DNA from: Streptomyces bottropensis ATCC 25435
GTDB taxonomy: Bacteria > Actinomycetota > Actinomycetes > Streptomycetales > Streptomycetaceae
Reading direction: 5' to 3'
DNA: 64,000 nucleotides
Assembly: GCF_000383595.1 (NCBI RefSeq)
Contig: NZ_KB911581.1
Coordinates: 6,841,519 to 6,905,518 of the forward strand
Shown one piece after another: positions 24,701 to 34,406 of this stretch (position 1 is the first letter of the stretch; each line of letters starts with the position of its first letter). Below the pieces are notes generated by a model that saw only the letters and a program-made list of their open reading frames with translations, did no database searches and was not told the origin of the DNA. A program made the translations under genes and the position numbers.

Positions 24701-26757
24701 ATCCGGGGGCACGTCGTCTGCTGCGCTCCACGCTCCGCACCCGGCGCCGTCGGTTCGTCCGGCTCGCCGGCTGGTCGCTGGTCCAGGCCGTACCCGCGCT
24801 GCTGTCCGGCCTGCTGGTCGCCCGGGCCGTCGACGACGGCTTCCTCTCGGACCGCGTCCCCGAGGGCCTCGGCTGGCTCGGGCTGCTGGCCGTCGCGACC
24901 CTGGTCGGCGCCTGGGGCACGCGGCAGACCACGCTCCAGCTGGCCGAGGTGGTCGAACCGTTCCGGGACGACCTGGTCGCCCTCGTCACCACCGGCACAC
25001 TGCACCGCTCCGCGCGTCTGGGCCTGCCCCCCGACACGGCGGGCGTGGCCCGGCTGACCGAACAGGTGGAGATCGCCCGGGAGTCGTACGGGGCGGTCGT
25101 GATGTTCGTGCAGACCTTCGCGGTGACGGCGGTGAGCGTGCTGTTCGGTCTGACGGCGCTCGACCCCGCCCTCCTCCTGTTCGTCGTACCGCCCCTCACG
25201 GCAGGGCTCACCCTGTTCCTCCTGGCCCTGCGCGCCCTGGCGGCCCGGCAGCGGGCGGTCGTACTCGCCGACGAGGCGATCGCCGAGCAGGTGAGCACGG
25301 TGGCCGGCGGGCTGCGGGACGTGACGGCCTGCGGCGCCGAGCATCTGGTACGCCGCCGGATCGACGCCCGCGTCGACAAGGCCGCCGAGGCGGCCCGCGC
25401 CCTGGCCCGCATCACCGCCCTGCGCACCGCCGCCCTGGGCATCGGCGGCTGGCTGCCGTTCGTCCTGATCCTGGCCGGCACCCCCTGGCTGCTCCGCGGC
25501 GGAATGACCACCGGCGCGATCCTGGGCGCCCTGACCTACCTCTCCCAGAGCCTCCAGCCAGCCCTCCAGAACTTCGTCCGCGGCGTCGGCGCCAGCGGCC
25601 TGTGGCTCCTCGTCACCACCGCCCGCATTTTGGAGACGACGTCCGCACCCACGCCGGGGGCACCTGCGCCCCCGGCGGCTTCGAAGCCGACGGCGCCCGC
25701 ATCCCCGGCCGCCTCGAAGCCGGTGGCGGCCACATCCCCGGCCACTTCGGAGCCGGTGGCGCCCGCATACCCGACCGCTTCGGAGCCGGTGGCGCCCGGG
25801 TTTCCGCCCCCTTCAGAGCCGACAGTGCCCGCGCCCCCGGCCACTTCGGAGCCGGTGGTCCCCGCGTCTCCGGCGGAAGAGGGATCCGTGTGGTCCGGGC
25901 CTGGCGCCGGGGCTGCCGGAGCGACGCCCGGGACGGCGCCGGAGTCGTGGCCCGCGGACGGCGGTGTCGAACTGCGTGGGGTCACCTTCGGTTACGCCCG
26001 ATCCGCCGAGCCCGTCGTCCGGGACCTCGATCTCACTCTCACGCCGGGCACCCATCTGGCGGTGGTCGGCCCCAGCGGCGCCGGCAAGTCCACGCTCGCC
26101 GCGCTCGTCGCCGGGGTGCTGAAGCCGCAGGAGGGCCTTGTGCGCCTGGGCGGCGCCCCCGTCCGCCCGCCGGACCCGGACCCTTCGTCGACAGCTCCGT
26201 ACGCGCTGTCGGGAGCGCGTGTGCTGATCCCGCAGGAGGCGTACGTCTTCACCGGCACGCTGCGCGAGAACCTCTCCTACCTCCACCCCACGGCCACACC
26301 GGCCGACCTCGACTCGGCCGTCGACGCCATCGGAGCGGCCCCTCTCGCCGAACGCCTGGGCGGCTACGACGCACCCGTGGACCCGGCCCTGCTCTCCGCC
26401 GGGGAACGCCAGCTGATCGCACTGGTCCGCGCCCTGCTGCCCCCCGCCCGCCTGGTCCTGCTGGACGAGGCCACCTGCCACCTCGACCCGGCCGCCGAGG
26501 CGGTCGCCGAACGCGCTTTCGCCGAGCGCCCCGCCACCCTGATCGTCTGCGCCCACCGGATCAGCTCCGCCCTGCGCGCCGACCTGATCCTCGTCCTGGA
26601 CGGCCCACGCCACCACCTGGGCACCCACGACCGCCTGATGGCCGACTGCGCCCTCTACCGCGACCTGATCGGCCACTGGGACCACGAGACGGCCGACAGG
26701 ACCGATACAACGGACCGGACCGGCTGGGCCGACGCGGCGAGCGGCATCCGGTGGTGA
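24697..26757 (+). CDS. Lanthipeptide ABC exporter, half-transporter B with Pro/Ala repeat linker
   Basis: 686 residues. Transmembrane domain (residues ~15-310), then an unusual ~100-residue linker rich in Pro, Ala, Ser and Glu with repeats like ATSEPVAPA and AASKPVAAT (~315-425), then an ATPase with Walker A GPSGAGKST (~457), signature LSAGERQ (~565), Walker B LVLLDEATCHLD (~586) and CAHR. The GTG start overlaps the previous stop (GTGA) and has a GGAGG site. The catalytic Glu is intact, unlike in half-transporter A, so this may be the main hydrolytic site of a heterodimer. Family members usually lack such a linker. Confidence 0.92.
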   Translation: MNPGARRLLRSTLRTRRRRFVRLAGWSLVQAVPALLSGLLVARAVDDGFLSDRVPEGLGWLGLLAVATLVGAWGTRQTTLQLAEVVEPFRDDLVALVTTGTLHRSARLGLPPDTAGVARLTEQVEIARESYGAVVMFVQTFAVTAVSVLFGLTALDPALLLFVVPPLTAGLTLFLLALRALAARQRAVVLADEAIAEQVSTVAGGLRDVTACGAEHLVRRRIDARVDKAAEAARALARITALRTAALGIGGWLPFVLILAGTPWLLRGGMTTGAILGALTYLSQSLQPALQNFVRGVGASGLWLLVTTARILETTSAPTPGAPAPPAASKPTAPASPAASKPVAATSPATSEPVAPAYPTASEPVAPGFPPPSEPTVPAPPATSEPVVPASPAEEGSVWSGPGAGAAGATPGTAPESWPADGGVELRGVTFGYARSAEPVVRDLDLTLTPGTHLAVVGPSGAGKSTLAALVAGVLKPQEGLVRLGGAPVRPPDPDPSSTAPYALSGARVLIPQEAYVFTGTLRENLSYLHPTATPADLDSAVDAIGAAPLAERLGGYDAPVDPALLSAGERQLIALVRALLPPARLVLLDEATCHLDPAAEAVAERAFAERPATLIVCAHRISSALRADLILVLDGPRHHLGTHDRLMADCALYRDLIGHWDHETADRTDTTDRTGWADAASGIRW

Positions 26758-26788
26758 TGCACGGCTCCCGGTCACCGGTTCGTCTCGC

Positions 26789-27400
26789 CTACAGCCATCC
26801 CGACTCCCGGGCGATCCGGATCGCGTCGATGCGGTTGCGCGCCTCGGTCTTCCTGGAGACGGCGTTCAGATGATTACGGACCGTCCCCACCGACAGCGAC
26901 AGCAGTTCGGCGATCTCACGGGTCGGAACGCCGTCCGCCGCCAGCCGCAGCACCTCCCGCTCCCTCGGCGTCAACGGACTCTCCGCCGAGGACAGTGCCA
27001 GCAGGGCCAGCTCCGGATCGACGAACCGCTCCCCCGCCGCCACCCTGCGCACCCCTTCCGCCAGGATGTCGCTGGGCCCGTTCTTGCCGACGAGGCCCGC
27101 GACCCGCAACGCCAGCGCCTGCCGCAGGAAACCGGCGGTCGCCGACTGGGTCACCAACAGCGTCCGGCACTCCGGCAATCGCAGGGCCAGCTCCCGTGAC
27201 GTATCGAGTGCCCCGACCTCACCGCTGTCGCCGTCGCTGTCGATGACGACCACATCGGGCCGGTGCGACAGCGCCCGCGCCACCGTCTGCTCGGGCGCCG
27301 GACACGCCGCGACGACCTCGATGTCCTCCTCCCGGGCCAGCAAGGCGGCGAGAGCCCCGCGCAGCAACTCCGTCTCCTCGACAAGCAGCACACGGATCAA
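26789..27400 (-). CDS. RamR/AmfR-like LuxR-family response regulator
   Basis: 203 residues. Receiver domain begins IRVLLVEETELLRGAL and has a phospho-acceptor-like Asp in PDVVVIDSDGD; the acidic pair is E-E rather than D-D, and the Lys is in VGKNGPSD. The C-terminal LuxR/NarL helix-turn-helix is LTPREREVLRLAADGVPTREIAELLSL. I chose the TTG at 27400 because it gives the family N-terminus and has a GGGAG site 5 nt before; an upstream extension to 27541 lacks homology. It converges with the exporter genes (31 nt between stops). By position it should activate the lanKC promoter. No cognate kinase is next to it. Confidence 0.9.
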   Translation of the reverse strand: MIRVLLVEETELLRGALAALLAREEDIEVVAACPAPEQTVARALSHRPDVVVIDSDGDSGEVGALDTSRELALRLPECRTLLVTQSATAGFLRQALALRVAGLVGKNGPSDILAEGVRRVAAGERFVDPELALLALSSAESPLTPREREVLRLAADGVPTREIAELLSLSVGTVRNHLNAVSRKTEARNRIDAIRIARESGWL

Positions 27401-27515
27401 CGTCGCTCCCGCCCGGTCACCAGCGGCCTCCCTCGCACGGTGTGCCTCCGACACCGCGACAACACCGTACGACGTATGACCGCCTATCACCCTGATTGCC
27501 GGACTCCTCACCCCC

Positions 27516-28766
27516 TCAGAGGCGGCTGCGGACGAACACATCCCCGATCAGGTTCGTGTCCTCGGGCACGAGGCCGGGGTGGTACGACTCGAAGACGACG
27601 GTCGACTCGTCCCCGCTCAGCGCCGCGTCCCCCACGGTCACGGGCTTGCCGTCCTGCCCCGGCGACAGCAGCTCCTCCTCGCCGGTGCACAGGTCGCGCA
27701 GGATCAGACCGAGCGAGGTGCGGTTCGTGTCCGCCGTGTTCAGCAGTAGCTTCGAACCGTCGCGGGACAGATCCGAGACCAGGGTGAGGTCGGTGGGGGC
27801 GTGGCCGTCGTACCGCTGGAGGGTGCCGGTGCGCAGGTCGCGGACGAAGGCGTTCCACGAGGTGCTGGTGTTCCCGTTGGGATCGACGCCGGGTACCAGG
27901 TTGCTGGCTACAGAATTGAAGCCGACCTTGGAGCCGTCGGCGCTCAGCACCGGGGCGATCGCCGACTTGTCGGCTGCCGCCCCGTCATGGGTGGCGTCGG
28001 CCTGCACGGTACGTCCGCTCCTGCGGTCGTAGACCAGGATGTCGCCCTGGTCGTCGCCGGACGGCCCGGAGTAGCCCTCCAGATAGGCGACCTTGCGTCC
28101 GTCCGCGCTCATCGAGATCTGCTCGCACCGATGGAAGTCCTTGGACCCGTCCGCGTCCCGGCTGACCCGCCGCACCGTGCCCGTCTTCCGGTCCAGCAGC
28201 ATGACCCGGCAGGAGAAGGCTCCGTTCGGATCGACGGCGGGCCGGGCGACGAAGGCGACGTACCGCCCGTCGGCGCTGACCGGCGCGATGCCGTACGACA
28301 CCTGGTAGCCGTCGCCCATGGCGGGCGCCAGCCGCTGCGTGTCCCCCGTGTCCAGGTCCATGACATGCACGGAGGAGGTGGCGGTCGTGGCCGCGTACGA
28401 GCCGAAGGTCAGATACCGCCCGGACTCGGACAGCTGCGGAGTCGAGGTCGTCTCCCCCGGCACGGCGACGCGTCGTAACGGCTCCCCGGGCCCGGTCCGG
28501 TAGTACACGCTGTTCCGCACGTCCGTGCCGGGCCCCAGGTTGGTGGCCGACGACACGAAGGCGACGACACGCCCGTCCGCGCTGACGACGGGGTCGGTGG
28601 AGTGGCCGTTGCCGCCGGTGGTGCCGTCGGGGGCGACACTGATCCGCTCGGTCCTCGGCACGAGCCCCGGCACCTCGTCCCCGCCGGCGGCCTGCGCGGG
28701 CCAGACGGGAGTGACGACGGCGGCCACCACAACGGCGTTCACGAGCATGCGTAAGGACGGTCTCAT
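27516..28766 (-). CDS. Secreted TolB/PD40-type beta-propeller protein
   Basis: 416 residues: a signal peptide (LRMLVNAVVVAAVVTPVWPAQA) followed by PD40-like repeats, each with the motif SADGRxVAF: DPVVSADGRVVAFVS, QLSESGRYLTFGS, PVSADGRYVAFVA, SMSADGRKVAYLE, PVLSADGSKVGFNS, LSRDGSKLLLN, ALSGDESTVVFES. These form a beta-propeller related to the TolB C-terminal domain. Outside the cell; partner unknown. The ATG at 28766 has a GGGGGAG site; the open frame beyond it covers a simple-repeat region. Many Streptomyces encode such proteins. Confidence 0.9.
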   Translation of the reverse strand: MRPSLRMLVNAVVVAAVVTPVWPAQAAGGDEVPGLVPRTERISVAPDGTTGGNGHSTDPVVSADGRVVAFVSSATNLGPGTDVRNSVYYRTGPGEPLRRVAVPGETTSTPQLSESGRYLTFGSYAATTATSSVHVMDLDTGDTQRLAPAMGDGYQVSYGIAPVSADGRYVAFVARPAVDPNGAFSCRVMLLDRKTGTVRRVSRDADGSKDFHRCEQISMSADGRKVAYLEGYSGPSGDDQGDILVYDRRSGRTVQADATHDGAAADKSAIAPVLSADGSKVGFNSVASNLVPGVDPNGNTSTSWNAFVRDLRTGTLQRYDGHAPTDLTLVSDLSRDGSKLLLNTADTNRTSLGLILRDLCTGEEELLSPGQDGKPVTVGDAALSGDESTVVFESYHPGLVPEDTNLIGDVFVRSRL

Positions 28767-29031
28767 CAACTCGGCTCCCCCTTCGACCAGGGACGACCCC
28801 AGCCGCCCCGGACACCCCGTCGCCCCGGCCCTGCGCAGAGGACTCACAAGGGTGGTGCAGGCGATGAAAGCGTGTGACCGGTGAAGGGTCAATGCATCGG
28901 GGCTACCTTGCGGAGGTGTAGGTAGTCCGCCCCCCTCCGCGAGGGCAACGGGCGTACCCAGCGCACCTTCCTCACGGAGCTGAGCAGGCAGGCGGGTTGC
29001 CCGATCAGCCGGGCTGGACGCGGACGAGAGC

Positions 29032-29073
29032 GAGAACAAGAACGAGAACGAGAACGAGAACGAGAACGACCGA
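29032..29073. repeat. GAGAAC hexamer tandem repeat
   Basis: Seven consecutive 6-bp units (GAGAAC, one reading AAGAAC) lie just upstream of the helicase remnant. Non-coding as far as I can see. Confidence 0.9.
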
Positions 29074-29104
29074 GCGTCAATCAAGATCCTCGTGGGCGAC
29101 AACG

Positions 29105-29300
29105 AAGCTGAACGGTCTCGACTCGGTGGAGATCCGTTCGGACGGCCCGCACGGCTCGACCGGCGTACACATCGGCACGATGTTCCGGTTCAAGGGGCTG
29201 GAGTACCAGCGAATGATCATCGCGGGCGTCGCGGCCGGACTCGTACCCCGCGAGGGCGTCAACGGATTGCGTGATACGGACCCGGTCCGCCACGGGCGGG
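29105..29300 (+). pseudogene. Remnant of a UvrD/Rep-type helicase C-terminal domain
   Basis: One plus-strand frame encodes VEIRSDGPHGSTGVHIGTM followed by FRFKGLEYQRMIIAGVAAG and LVPREGVNGLRDTDPV. This is the motif V region and following segment of SF1 helicases (GTMxRFKGLEyxxmii). There is no upstream ATPase part and the match stops where the next motif (FVAATRA) would follow. The fragment is flanked by the hexamer repeat, so it is a relic of a deleted gene at the edge of the defence island. Confidence 0.7.
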
Positions 29301-29345
29301 CCCCAAGGCATCGGCGACGTGAGCTGTGGCCACACACCATGGGTG

Positions 29346-29363
29346 GCTCCGCCATTGCGGAGC
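29346..29363 (-). terminator. Hairpin after the SWIM-domain gene
   Basis: GCTCCGC-CATT-GCGGAGC forms a 7-bp stem 10 nt beyond the minus-strand stop of the SWIM gene; outer inverted arms (29319-29326 with 29369-29376) extend the symmetry. Confidence 0.55.
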
Positions 29364-29372
29364 GGCCTCAGC

Positions 29373-31052
29373 TCACAGCCCCTGGTCGTCCATCAGCCGC
29401 ATGAGATTCCGCTTGCGTCTCTGGGATGCGCGCAGGGCGGCGACGTACGCGGTGAACGTGTCCGGTGTGCCCAGGCGGTGGTGGCAGTCCCGGATGCTCA
29501 GCAGCAGGGCGACGAGGTGCTGGTAGACCGGGTTGCCGGTCTGCGCGGACAGCGGCTCGGCCAGGCGAAGGTAGATGTCGAGTGCCGCGGCGGGGCGGTC
29601 GGGACGGATCTGGTCGGCGAGAGTGAGCCACTGTCTGTCGTGGGCGCCGGTCTCCACGGCGGCCTGCCACGCGGCGGCCCCGTCCTTGTCGTCGAGCAGG
29701 GCGTCGACCAGGACCGGGCCGCCGTACCAGCCCTGTTGCTGTCGCTCCGCGTCGGCGCGCAGCACAGCCAGCGCGCCCTCGCGCTCGGCCGGCCAGCAGT
29801 CGGCGGCCCGTGCGGCGGCGCGCAGCTGCTGATACGTGAGCAGGGAGCGGCGGGCGCCGAAGTGATCGCGACGCAGGGCGACGGCGTCAGGGAGCCGGGC
29901 CGCCTGTGCGTAGCGTTCGCAGAGGTGGTCGACGAGGGCGGTGTCGACGTCGGCGAGGTCCGGGGTTTCCCGGACGCCACGCTCAGCCCAGGTCAGGGCC
30001 TCGTCGGGGCGCCGGGCGGTGTCCAGCTCGCGGGCGATGAGCAGATGTGTGTGGCCGTTCGGCGCAAGGTCGGCCGCGTGCACGGCGATCACCGTGTCGA
30101 CGTCGCCTCCCGCTTTGGCCAGGCGTTCCATCAGGTACCTCTCGGCCCACCCGGTGCGGTTGCCCCGCCATGCCTCGACCACCAGTTTGCGCACGGCGGC
30201 CATCCCCGTGTCACCGAGGACGTCCCGGTAGTCGAGCGGATCGATCTCGGTGAGGCCCTCGTCGATGTCACCGAGTGCTTGGCCGACCAGCCAGCGTGCG
30301 AGTTCCTCCGGGTCCGGACATGCCGAGCGGCATGCTTCGAGGTGGGCGGCGGCGAGATCGGCACCGACCTGTCCAAGCCATCCGTCGGAGTCGTCGACGC
30401 TCTCCGCGGCCTCGGCCAGCAGTCGCATCGCTTCCCGCGTCAGGTCGATCGCCTCGGCGGCCCGTCCGGAGCCGGTGAGCGCCCCGATCGCGGACACCGC
30501 CTGCCCGGCCTGCTCGGCGTAGGCGCGGGCGTCGGCGTACTCGACGTATCCGTACCGGGCGAACGGGCGTACGTCGAGCAGCTCACGGACGCTCGCCCGG
30601 ACCCCGGCGAGGTCGCCACGGGCGCCCGCAGCGCGCAGTTCCAGGCGACGTCGCAACTGCCGGTCCTCGCCCACCTGTTCCCTCACCAGGTCGAGCAACT
30701 CGTCCCTGGACAGAGCCGACAGCCACAGGTCGAGGTCCTGTGCGCGGTCCCGGGCCGCCTTCCGCTGCCTCGGCAGGCTCGCCCCCTGGCCGAGCACGGT
30801 CAGGCCGAGGGCCACCAGGTGCTTGCAGAAGTTGCCCTCCATCCCGTACGGGCAGTCGCACTCACCACCCAGCCCGCCGGGCCCGTCCAGGACCAGCTCC
30901 ACCTCGTACCGCTCCGTGCCTTGGACGCTCGCGGTGACCCAGCCGTCTCCAACCTCGACCCCTGACACCGCGTCGACGTAACCGAGCCCCCGCTCGAAGG
31001 AGCGGGGGCCAGCCAACGCTCTGAGGTTCGCTTCGGTGAGCCTGTCCGCCAT
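29373..31052 (-). CDS. SWIM zinc-finger protein
   Basis: 559 residues. A SWIM finger CDCPYGMEGNFCKHLVAL (Cys65, Cys67, Cys76, His78) near the N-terminus is followed by a long all-helical region made of TPR-like repeats (for example ALTWAERGVRETPDLADVDT). SWIM fingers bind DNA or proteins and occur in SWI2/SNF2-associated and transposase proteins. The protein has no ATPase. It lies beside the pPIWI-RE operon on the same strand but is separated from it by about 430 bp, so a link to defence is unproven. Confidence 0.87.
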   Translation of the reverse strand: MADRLTEANLRALAGPRSFERGLGYVDAVSGVEVGDGWVTASVQGTERYEVELVLDGPGGLGGECDCPYGMEGNFCKHLVALGLTVLGQGASLPRQRKAARDRAQDLDLWLSALSRDELLDLVREQVGEDRQLRRRLELRAAGARGDLAGVRASVRELLDVRPFARYGYVEYADARAYAEQAGQAVSAIGALTGSGRAAEAIDLTREAMRLLAEAAESVDDSDGWLGQVGADLAAAHLEACRSACPDPEELARWLVGQALGDIDEGLTEIDPLDYRDVLGDTGMAAVRKLVVEAWRGNRTGWAERYLMERLAKAGGDVDTVIAVHAADLAPNGHTHLLIARELDTARRPDEALTWAERGVRETPDLADVDTALVDHLCERYAQAARLPDAVALRRDHFGARRSLLTYQQLRAAARAADCWPAEREGALAVLRADAERQQQGWYGGPVLVDALLDDKDGAAAWQAAVETGAHDRQWLTLADQIRPDRPAAALDIYLRLAEPLSAQTGNPVYQHLVALLLSIRDCHHRLGTPDTFTAYVAALRASQRRKRNLMRLMDDQGL

Positions 31053-31481
31053 TCTCTTCTTTCCTGCCCTGCTCGACGTCTCTCAAGAGGGGTTCCAGCG
31101 CCGCCTCCTCATGCAGGCGGATCTCCAACACCCTTATTCTCAGAGCCGGTTCCGCATCCCGCAGGGCCGCGACCTGCACACCGCCGAGCACAAGCGGCGG
31201 CATGCTGTGCGGTTCGGTTTGCGTCGCAAAATACCCGTAGTCCCACGTGTGCACACGCCACGGCGCAGGGTGCGTCTCCCGGAGTCGGGCCGTCCAGGTT
31301 CTGAAGGCCGCCTACGACGCGGGGCCGCGTTGTTACCCTCGCACCATGCATCATGCGGTGCGGGAGATGCGCTCTCCGATTCTGTCGATCCATCCGTACG
31401 TGCCCGCCCGGGAGCAACACGGCGAGGTGATCTGTTCCATGGCTTCGCGCGGCGACTGCGACCGCATACTCGTCTATCGCG
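31053..31481. other. Intergenic region, no recognisable gene
   Basis: 429 bp between the end of the pPIWI-RE gene and the start of the SWIM gene. Short open frames on both strands show no homology that I recognise and no convincing ribosome sites. It should contain the SWIM gene promoter and the end of the pPIWI-RE transcript. Confidence 0.5.
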
Positions 31482-34346
31482 TCACTCGACGTCATCCCCG
31501 TCGTCAAGGTTGAAATCGAAGGTCAGCTGCCCCCGCAGCTCCCCGTCCGGCGGAGCCGCAGGCTGGGGCCGCGTCGGATCTACGGAGTCATCGATCTCGT
31601 GCGGCAGGGCATAGTCGTCCGCCAACCGCGCGAGGTGCAGGATGAGGGGCATGCCCAGGCCATCGCGGGCCTCTCGGTAGTCCTCACTGAAACGCTGCTG
31701 GTGCACGAACGCTGCCCAGGCTTCAGCCTCGTCGCCCGGCTGGAGACAGGCGACCGTGAATTCGAGAAGATCCGGGTTCCAGGCGTTCACCGTCGGCCGG
31801 TGTGCGCTGTTGCCCGACGGGTTGGTGTGCGGCGTCAGCTTCGCGTCATCGTTCGTGAGCTTCGTCTGGGTACTGGACTTGCCGACCGTGCTGTAGAAGA
31901 CGCGGCCCGGATCGCCCTGTACGCCGGGCTTCCACAACCCCATCGCAAAACCCCCTCGCTGCTGGCCCTCCAGCTCGGGTTTGAGTTCCTCCCGCTCCGC
32001 CCACCACTGCGCCGTTTCGTCCCTGGTGCCATCGGCGACCCGGACGACTCGCAATTGCTTGCCATAGAGTCCGATCCGCTGCGTCGGCCCTCCGTCGAGA
32101 CCGAGGCGGTCCTGCTCCAGTCCGTCGTTCTTCAGCCACATCCAGCGCTTCCGCAGGTCCTGGGCATGTGTCAGTACGAGCGTTGGGGTGCTGCGCAGGC
32201 TCGACAGCGTCTGCTTGATGAAGGCCGCCATGAGCGTCGCCTGGTCGGCGCTGGTCCTCTTTGCCTCGACGCGTCCGGTCAACGCCTTGAGGAGTTCCGG
32301 ATACGAAACCCATCCGTGCATGTCCGCGGACCTGCCGAGGACGCACTTCGCGCCCGGTCGGATGAGGATCGCGATCGGCGTGAACTGCTGCCTGCCCGTA
32401 GGCCCGTCGTGGCGGCGCTCCACGAGATGGAAGGCCACCTGGTTCAGGCCGGTGGGGATGAGGTCACCAAGAGTGTGCTGCGGCAACAACCGCATACCGG
32501 TCTGGCGCATACCGTCCGACCAGGCCGAGGCAGCACGCATCCGCGCGTCCTCCATGGCCTGCTCCTGCTTTTCAGCGGTGGCGTCCAAGGGACGGATGAA
32601 CTGGGTTACCAGGCCCGCGTCGGCGCAGCCGAGACGGATCGCGTACTTGGGGTCGCTGCGCCGTCGGGCATGTTGGAAAGCATCCTGGCCGTCGAGTTCC
32701 ACGATGGCCAACCGCATGCCCGGAACGGTCGCGCGCAGGCTGTTCATGGCTTCCGCCACCTGGGTCCGGCGGCCCGCGATGGCCTCGTCGTGCTCCTTGC
32801 CCCTGCGGGGCACGCGGTCACCACCCAGTGGACCGCCCAGAGAGCCCAGTCGCCTGGCGTGCAGCCGAACCGTCAGCTCCTCCGACTCCCAGACCCACGT
32901 GTCGGCTGCCTCCTCCCGCCGGAGCCCGGCAAGACCCAGTCCAGCCTCCGCGGCAGCAACGATCTGATCACGCATGATGTCCGACTGATAGAGAACGAGC
33001 GTCGTGAGATCCTCACCCTCCATGGCCTCGGCCAGGCGAGCGCGGAGCACCTGGGCGTTGTGCGCCGAGAAGAGTTCTCGCTGGTCAAGGATCGCGGTGA
33101 GATCCTCCGGCGTCTGCTCCTTCTTGGGAATGGACGGCAACTTCTTCAACTGCTTCTTGGGCGGTCGAGCGTACGAGCTGCGCGTGAGTGCCGCAATGGG
33201 CACGAACTCCGGGGCGAGCGCCTGTTCCGCCCACTCGATGAGCCTCCGTCGTTCGCTGGGCATCAGGCCCGTTCCGATGGTGTGCTTACCCATGACCGCG
33301 TGATGCCCGACGGCGATCCGGATGCCGTCCCGGCCGTGGATCCAGTGGTCGGCCTCCTTGACCAGCCGGTCCGGGGAGGGCAATGCGTCAAGAGCGGTGA
33401 TCTGGGTGAGCATTCCCTCCGGTCCGCCCTGTCGCCACTCGGTCGTGCCGTTCCTCCAGTCCAGCATGGCGACCGCGAAGCGCTGCGGGGCAGGGCCATC
33501 GAGGACAAGTGAGGCGTCCGGCAGCAGGTAGGCCGACACACCCTTGCCATAGGGGATGAACACCTTGCCGCTCACGAACCGACGGACACCGGCACTCAGG
33601 TGGACCTGCGGAACGGGCGAGAACGGCACGGTACGTACGGTGACCCGAATGGTCGCGGCGTAGTACGCCGGCCTGCCGTCTCCTCCTCCGCGGCGCTTGG
33701 GCACGTACTCGATCAGCTCGGACATCAGCTCGGCGCCCCCGCTGCCCGCTCCGCGGGAGCCGCCGAGACCCGCCACTTGGCGGAAGGTGAGTCGCTTCCC
33801 GTTGTGCTCGTACGGCGCCAGGCAGGTGATCCTGGCTGCGAGAACGTCGGGCAGGAGCCGGTACACGTGGGCTGCGGGGACCGCGGTCTGGCGTGGGGTA
33901 TCCCGTAGTTCGAGCAGATCGACCATGCCCTGCTGCCAGCTGAGGGCGGACGTGTCCAGATCCCGGAAGCAGTCCATCAGCAGCCCCGTCGTCTCGGGGT
34001 CGTCCGGGTTCCTCCGGAGGCTCTTGAGCCAGGTGGCGACGTAGAGATTGGTCACCGCGATCGGGTACGGGCCCGTGCAGTACAACCAGGGGTTCGCCGA
34101 GCCGAACCGGGCCGTCGAGTCGACCGTGACGATGTCCGGGGCGGTGGCGCGCAGCAGCTGGTTGATGCGCTTCGTCGGCACGCGCCGGCGTCGCTCGGCC
34201 TGCCGCTCGTGCAACCCGTCGTGGTGCAGGCGCAGGACGGGTTCCTCCCAGTGCTCGGGGAGAGCGAGCGTGTGCATCGGAACCGTGAACGGTCCCTGCG
34301 CCGGGTCGGGCATGTAGGCGGCGGCCCGGAGGCACTGGTATTCCAC
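31482..34346 (-). CDS. pPIWI-RE family protein (prokaryotic PIWI with conserved R and E)
   Basis: 954 residues. The N-terminal half (to about residue 530) matches the MID/module region of pPIWI-RE proteins. The C-terminal PIWI RNase H-like part (about 540-950) starts with MRLAIVELDGQDAFQ and DPKYAIRLGCADAGLVTQFIRP, continues through FTPIAILIRP and TLVLTHAQDLRKRW, and ends NPDLLEFTVACLQPGDEAEAWA then LPLILH-like strands. This family was defined computationally by Burroughs, Iyer and Aravind as a PIWI protein encoded with a DinG helicase and a restriction-like nuclease, predicted to use nucleic-acid guides against invading DNA. Exactly those partners are the two genes upstream. Last gene of a four-gene minus-strand operon. 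Which catalytic acids remain needs structural alignment. Confidence 0.88.
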   Translation of the reverse strand: MEYQCLRAAAYMPDPAQGPFTVPMHTLALPEHWEEPVLRLHHDGLHERQAERRRRVPTKRINQLLRATAPDIVTVDSTARFGSANPWLYCTGPYPIAVTNLYVATWLKSLRRNPDDPETTGLLMDCFRDLDTSALSWQQGMVDLLELRDTPRQTAVPAAHVYRLLPDVLAARITCLAPYEHNGKRLTFRQVAGLGGSRGAGSGGAELMSELIEYVPKRRGGGDGRPAYYAATIRVTVRTVPFSPVPQVHLSAGVRRFVSGKVFIPYGKGVSAYLLPDASLVLDGPAPQRFAVAMLDWRNGTTEWRQGGPEGMLTQITALDALPSPDRLVKEADHWIHGRDGIRIAVGHHAVMGKHTIGTGLMPSERRRLIEWAEQALAPEFVPIAALTRSSYARPPKKQLKKLPSIPKKEQTPEDLTAILDQRELFSAHNAQVLRARLAEAMEGEDLTTLVLYQSDIMRDQIVAAAEAGLGLAGLRREEAADTWVWESEELTVRLHARRLGSLGGPLGGDRVPRRGKEHDEAIAGRRTQVAEAMNSLRATVPGMRLAIVELDGQDAFQHARRRSDPKYAIRLGCADAGLVTQFIRPLDATAEKQEQAMEDARMRAASAWSDGMRQTGMRLLPQHTLGDLIPTGLNQVAFHLVERRHDGPTGRQQFTPIAILIRPGAKCVLGRSADMHGWVSYPELLKALTGRVEAKRTSADQATLMAAFIKQTLSSLRSTPTLVLTHAQDLRKRWMWLKNDGLEQDRLGLDGGPTQRIGLYGKQLRVVRVADGTRDETAQWWAEREELKPELEGQQRGGFAMGLWKPGVQGDPGRVFYSTVGKSSTQTKLTNDDAKLTPHTNPSGNSAHRPTVNAWNPDLLEFTVACLQPGDEAEAWAAFVHQQRFSEDYREARDGLGMPLILHLARLADDYALPHEIDDSVDPTRPQPAAPPDGELRGQLTFDFNLDDGDDVE

Positions 34347-34406
34347 GGTGCTGGTTCTCCTTGGAGGCGAAGAGGGTCGTGTGGTCTCGAATGTGCCGAC
34401 GAGCCG

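Noticed and set aside
26789..27541. 250-residue version of the response regulator
   Set aside because: The extra 47 residues match nothing in receivers; a TTG at 27400 with a GGGAG site gives the normal N-terminus.
29032..29073. CRISPR array
   Set aside because: Uninterrupted 6-bp units without spacers; simple sequence repeat only.
31109..31507. 132-codon minus-strand frame between pPIWI-RE and SWIM genes
   Set aside because: Odd composition (His/Cys scattered), no ribosome site and overlaps the pPIWI-RE stop.
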